Shown: one piece after another, positions 37,506 to 40,153 of the stretch
Layout of the letters: every line of letters begins with the position of its first letter
Numbering within the stretch: position 1 is the first letter of the stretch
NCBI GenBank assembly: GCA_003171035.1
Contig: PMXR01000070.1
Span: 11,713-51,865, forward strand
Direction: 5' to 3'
Length of the DNA: 40,153 nucleotides
Source: Chloroflexota bacterium
GTDB lineage: Bacteria; Chloroflexota; Limnocylindria; Limnocylindrales; CSP1-4
Notes under the pieces: generated by a model
The model's input: the letters and a program-made list of their open reading frames with translations, nothing else
The model's database searches: none
What the model was told of the DNA's origin: nothing
Program-made: the position numbers and the translations under genes

Positions 37506-40153
37506 ATGGCGATGATTACTCACGACCGCAGCGGCGCGAGCCGCCTGATAGACGGACGCTCGCCACACAGGCGGCTATGGAGCGACCGTTTCGTTGGCCG
37601 CGAGCGTGTCCTGGAGCGGATCGCCCTGGGCTTGCAGAGCGTCGTCGACGGCAGACCGACCACGCTCGTGCTCTCCGGTACGGCCGGAATCGGCCTTACC
37701 AGGCTGCTGGCGGAAACCCAGCGCCGCATCGGGTCACTGGCCGAGCCGTTTGTCCCGGTCCACGGCCTTTCGCTGCCGGCCACGGCCGGAGTGCCGTACG
37801 CGCCTATTTCGTCGGCGTTGGAACGCTTGCTGGCGCCGCTGCCCGATGACACGCTGGCCGAGCTCGTTGGTCCGACCGGCGATGCCATCGCGCGGCTCAT
37901 TCCCAGCCAGGCGCTCCGGCTCGAAGAGTTGGGGTTGCTACCGGATCGTCCTCGCATCGCCGCCACAGAATGGCGTGAGGCGCGCATGTTCGAGGCGGTG
38001 CTGGGTCTGCTGGAGCGGCTGGGCGAGAGGCAGCCCGTGGCCATGCTGCTCGAGGATCTGCATCATGCGGATGCCGCGACCCGCGGCCTGGCGACGTTCC
38101 TGGCGCGTGTAACTCGCAGCCGTCGAGTCATGCTGATCGCCACCTACCAGCCCGATCGGCTGCTCCGCACCCACCCTCTGCGAGCGACGCTGGCCACGCT
38201 GGCCACCTCGCCGTCGGTGACGAGTGCCGAAGTGGAACCACTCGATCGGACCGAACTCGGCCAGCTAATCGAGGCAATCGAAGGGACGCGGCCATCCTTG
38301 ACCACGCTCCTCCTGGTGGCCGAGCGATCGCATGGCAACCCGCTGATCGCCGAGGAGTTGCTGGCATCCCGTCGCGAGCTCCTGGGCGTGACGCTGGCCG
38401 GCAGCTTCGACCGGCTCGTCACCGCCCGGGCTTCGCTCCGCTCTCCGGAATGCCGGCGCGTCCTGCGGCTGCTGTCGCAGGCCGGGTCGATGGTGCCGAT
38501 GTCGATGCTCATGTCGATGGCCGCCCAGTTCGAGGCTCGGTCAACGGCTCGGCCGCCTCGTTCGCCTTCGGCGGCCCGCCACGGCGACATCCTCGGCGCC
38601 GACTTCGCCGCCGGCGTGGCCGAGGCCCTCGAGAACGGCTTCCTCATCGAGACGTTCGAAGGTCCCGGCGGTGCGGCCGGGGGCGGTCTGCGCGGCTGGG
38701 GCGGCGAGCAGGCCCGCGGGCCGGCCGACTATCGCGATCCCAAGCCCGGGTCGCGCCGCGAGTCGGGCCGCGCTGCGGCTGGACGCGCCGATACGCCGCC
38801 GGCGCGTCGCGAAAGCAGCGCCGATCTCGTTCGAGCCGGCCGCGGTGGCTTGAATGGGCCGGCGCCGGTGGCTGTTTCTGATGAGGAGCGGCTGATTGGC
38901 TTCCGGCACGAACTCATCGCCGAGGCGATCGCCGCGGACCTGCTGCCCGCCACCCGGCGCCGTTACCACGCCGCGCTTGCGGCGGCTCGAGCCGGAGCCG
39001 AGGTCCCCCAGCCGGCAGCGGCCTTGAACCACTATCTGGCCGCGTACGAGGTGGCCGAGGCCGAGGTCGAAGCCCTCGAGGCTGCCACTGCCGCGGAGAA
39101 CCTGGACGCGGGGGCGGATGCCCTGGCCCACTACGAGTTGGCGCTGGGCCTGCACGAGATCACGGACAAGGATGAGCCCGTAGACAGGTCGTCCGACCTC
39201 TACATCCGTGCCGCAGAGGCCGCGTTCGCTTCCGGTGATCCTGCCCGGGCGTCGGCATATGCGGAAGCGGCTGCGGCCGCTCTCGACGATCCGCGCGAGA
39301 GGCTGGCACTCGGCCTGGTGATGGAGCAGCTCGGCGGGTATCGGCGTGCTTCGGGCGATCACGAGGGCTCGCTCGCCGCCTATCGCCGCGCCGTGGAGCT
39401 GGTTCCACCGGAGCCAAGCGCCGCTCGGGCCAGAGTCCTGGCCTCTCTGGCGCAGTTCCGGATGCTGGAGGGAGTCTTCTCCGAGGCGAAACGCTACGCC
39501 CAGGAAGCGGTCGATGTCGCGACCGAGGTAGGGGCGGAGGCCCGGCAGGAGCTGCTCCACGCAACGTGCACGCTCGCCGTCGCCGACGCCTGGGGCGAGG
39601 ACCCCGAACCGGCCGTCTGGAAGCTGCGTCAGACTCGCGACGCCGCGGCCGAGCTGGGTGGCCTCGACGATCTGTTCCGTGTCTACGCGAACCTGACCAC
39701 GGTACTGGACCTGTTGGGCCGCCGGGAAGAGGCGATTGCGATCGCCTACGAAGGGATCGCCGAGGCGGAGAGAGCCGGCCAGGCCACCGTATACGGCAAC
39801 TTCCTGCGCGCCAACGCGGCCGAGTCGCTCTTCTTCCTGGGGCGCTGGGCTGAGTGCCGCCGCCTCTGCCTGGATGCCCTGAGCTGGAATCCGGTTGGTA
39901 TCTGGTTCCTCACGCCGCTTCTGAACCTGGCCATTCTGGAGGTCGCGACCGGCGCCGGCGAGTCGGCCGGCCGGCTCCTCGGCCAGGTGTTGCTGGCCAT
40001 CGAGACGGTCCAGGATCCGCAGTTCTCCGTGCCTGCGCAGCAGACGGCGGCCGAGTACGCACTCTGGCAGGAGGATCTGGTCGATGCGCACAGAGCTGCC
40101 GAACGTGGCTGGCTGCGCGTCAGCGACACCGAAGACTGGCTGCTGATGGCGCG
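37506..40153 (+). CDS. AAA ATPase / TPR regulator (MalT/LuxR-family-like), 3'-truncated
   Basis: 882 residues are visible and the frame is still open at the window end. ATG 37506 or 37512 is the start, with GTG 37476 as an alternative; no strong ribosome site is seen. An AAA_16-type ATPase domain (~28-330) begins FVGRERVLERI. Its P-loop reads GTAGIGLT, with Leu64 in place of the usual lysine, whereas Walker B is intact (MLLEDLHHAD, E183/D184). A Gly/Arg-rich disordered insert (~375-450) follows, then a long helical TPR-like region (from ~480, for example ALAHYELALGLHE and SLAAYRRAVELVP). The family often ends in a LuxR helix-turn-helix, which would be outside the window. Confidence 0.85.
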   Translation, partial: MAMITHDRSGASRLIDGRSPHRRLWSDRFVGRERVLERIALGLQSVVDGRPTTLVLSGTAGIGLTRLLAETQRRIGSLAEPFVPVHGLSLPATAGVPYAPISSALERLLAPLPDDTLAELVGPTGDAIARLIPSQALRLEELGLLPDRPRIAATEWREARMFEAVLGLLERLGERQPVAMLLEDLHHADAATRGLATFLARVTRSRRVMLIATYQPDRLLRTHPLRATLATLATSPSVTSAEVEPLDRTELGQLIEAIEGTRPSLTTLLLVAERSHGNPLIAEELLASRRELLGVTLAGSFDRLVTARASLRSPECRRVLRLLSQAGSMVPMSMLMSMAAQFEARSTARPPRSPSAARHGDILGADFAAGVAEALENGFLIETFEGPGGAAGGGLRGWGGEQARGPADYRDPKPGSRRESGRAAAGRADTPPARRESSADLVRAGRGGLNGPAPVAVSDEERLIGFRHELIAEAIAADLLPATRRRYHAALAAARAGAEVPQPAAALNHYLAAYEVAEAEVEALEAATAAENLDAGADALAHYELALGLHEITDKDEPVDRSSDLYIRAAEAAFASGDPARASAYAEAAAAALDDPRERLALGLVMEQLGGYRRASGDHEGSLAAYRRAVELVPPEPSAARARVLASLAQFRMLEGVFSEAKRYAQEAVDVATEVGAEARQELLHATCTLAVADAWGEDPEPAVWKLRQTRDAAAELGGLDDLFRVYANLTTVLDLLGRREEAIAIAYEGIAEAERAGQATVYGNFLRANAAESLFFLGRWAECRRLCLDALSWNPVGIWFLTPLLNLAILEVATGAGESAGRLLGQVLLAIETVQDPQFSVPAQQTAAEYALWQEDLVDAHRAAERGWLRVSDTEDWLLMA

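Noticed and set aside
38541-40091. Long minus-strand open frame at the window end
   Set aside because: It is antisense to the AAA/TPR gene, whose reading frame runs unbroken to the window edge with Walker B and TPR character.

Overview
This is about 40 kb of high-GC chromosomal DNA from a free-living bacterium. Sampled lines outside the 21-27 kb region run at 70-80% GC. The gene content suggests Chloroflexota, possibly the uncultured Limnocylindria/Ellin6529 group. The basis is an archaeal-type ATP-dependent DNA ligase, an N-terminal GNAT fused to an ADP-forming acyl-CoA synthetase, secreted PKD-repeat and SIMPL proteins, and no sign of outer-membrane machinery. That placement is inference, and an actinobacterial origin is not excluded.

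Layout. 1-5.7 kb: the 3' part of a family 2 glycosidase, then a 1317-residue secreted PKD-repeat protein. 5.7-13.1 kb: single housekeeping and accessory genes on both strands (Nudix hydrolase, SIMPL protein, Rrf2 regulator, GNAT, DNA ligase, a conserved unknown, and a divergent rhodanese / class V aminotransferase pair). 13.5 kb: a tRNA with anticodon UAU. 13.6-15.5 kb: HAD hydrolase, VOC protein and a PadR-like regulator. 15.7-21.0 kb: a serine protease followed by a tight moxR - DUF58 - VWA - VWA operon of the Bat/aerotolerance type.

21.04-26.3 kb is the most unusual stretch. Seven copies of an interspersed ~31-50 bp repeat, all in the same orientation, lie between seven single-gene units. 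The genes mostly encode small membrane or exported proteins of unknown function and lie on both strands. Hand-counted GC here is mostly about 62-63%. The layout is that of a gene-cassette array without a visible integrase, but the repeat does not carry the canonical integron R boxes, so the site type may be new. The left boundary lies a few bases after the stop codon of the last VWA gene.

27.0-40.15 kb: a seven-TM protein fused to a PHB-depolymerase-like esterase, a two-gene unit ending in a PrsW-type intramembrane protease, a small beta protein, the GNAT/acyl-CoA synthetase, a mucin-like SH3 membrane protein that runs 164 bp into an oppositely oriented DNA methyltransferase, and the 5' part of a large AAA/TPR regulator that continues past the window.

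Across the window at least seven genes have a TANNNT hexamer ending 6-7 nt before the start codon and no Shine-Dalgarno, which suggests that leaderless transcripts are common in this organism. Start codons were chosen with this in mind.
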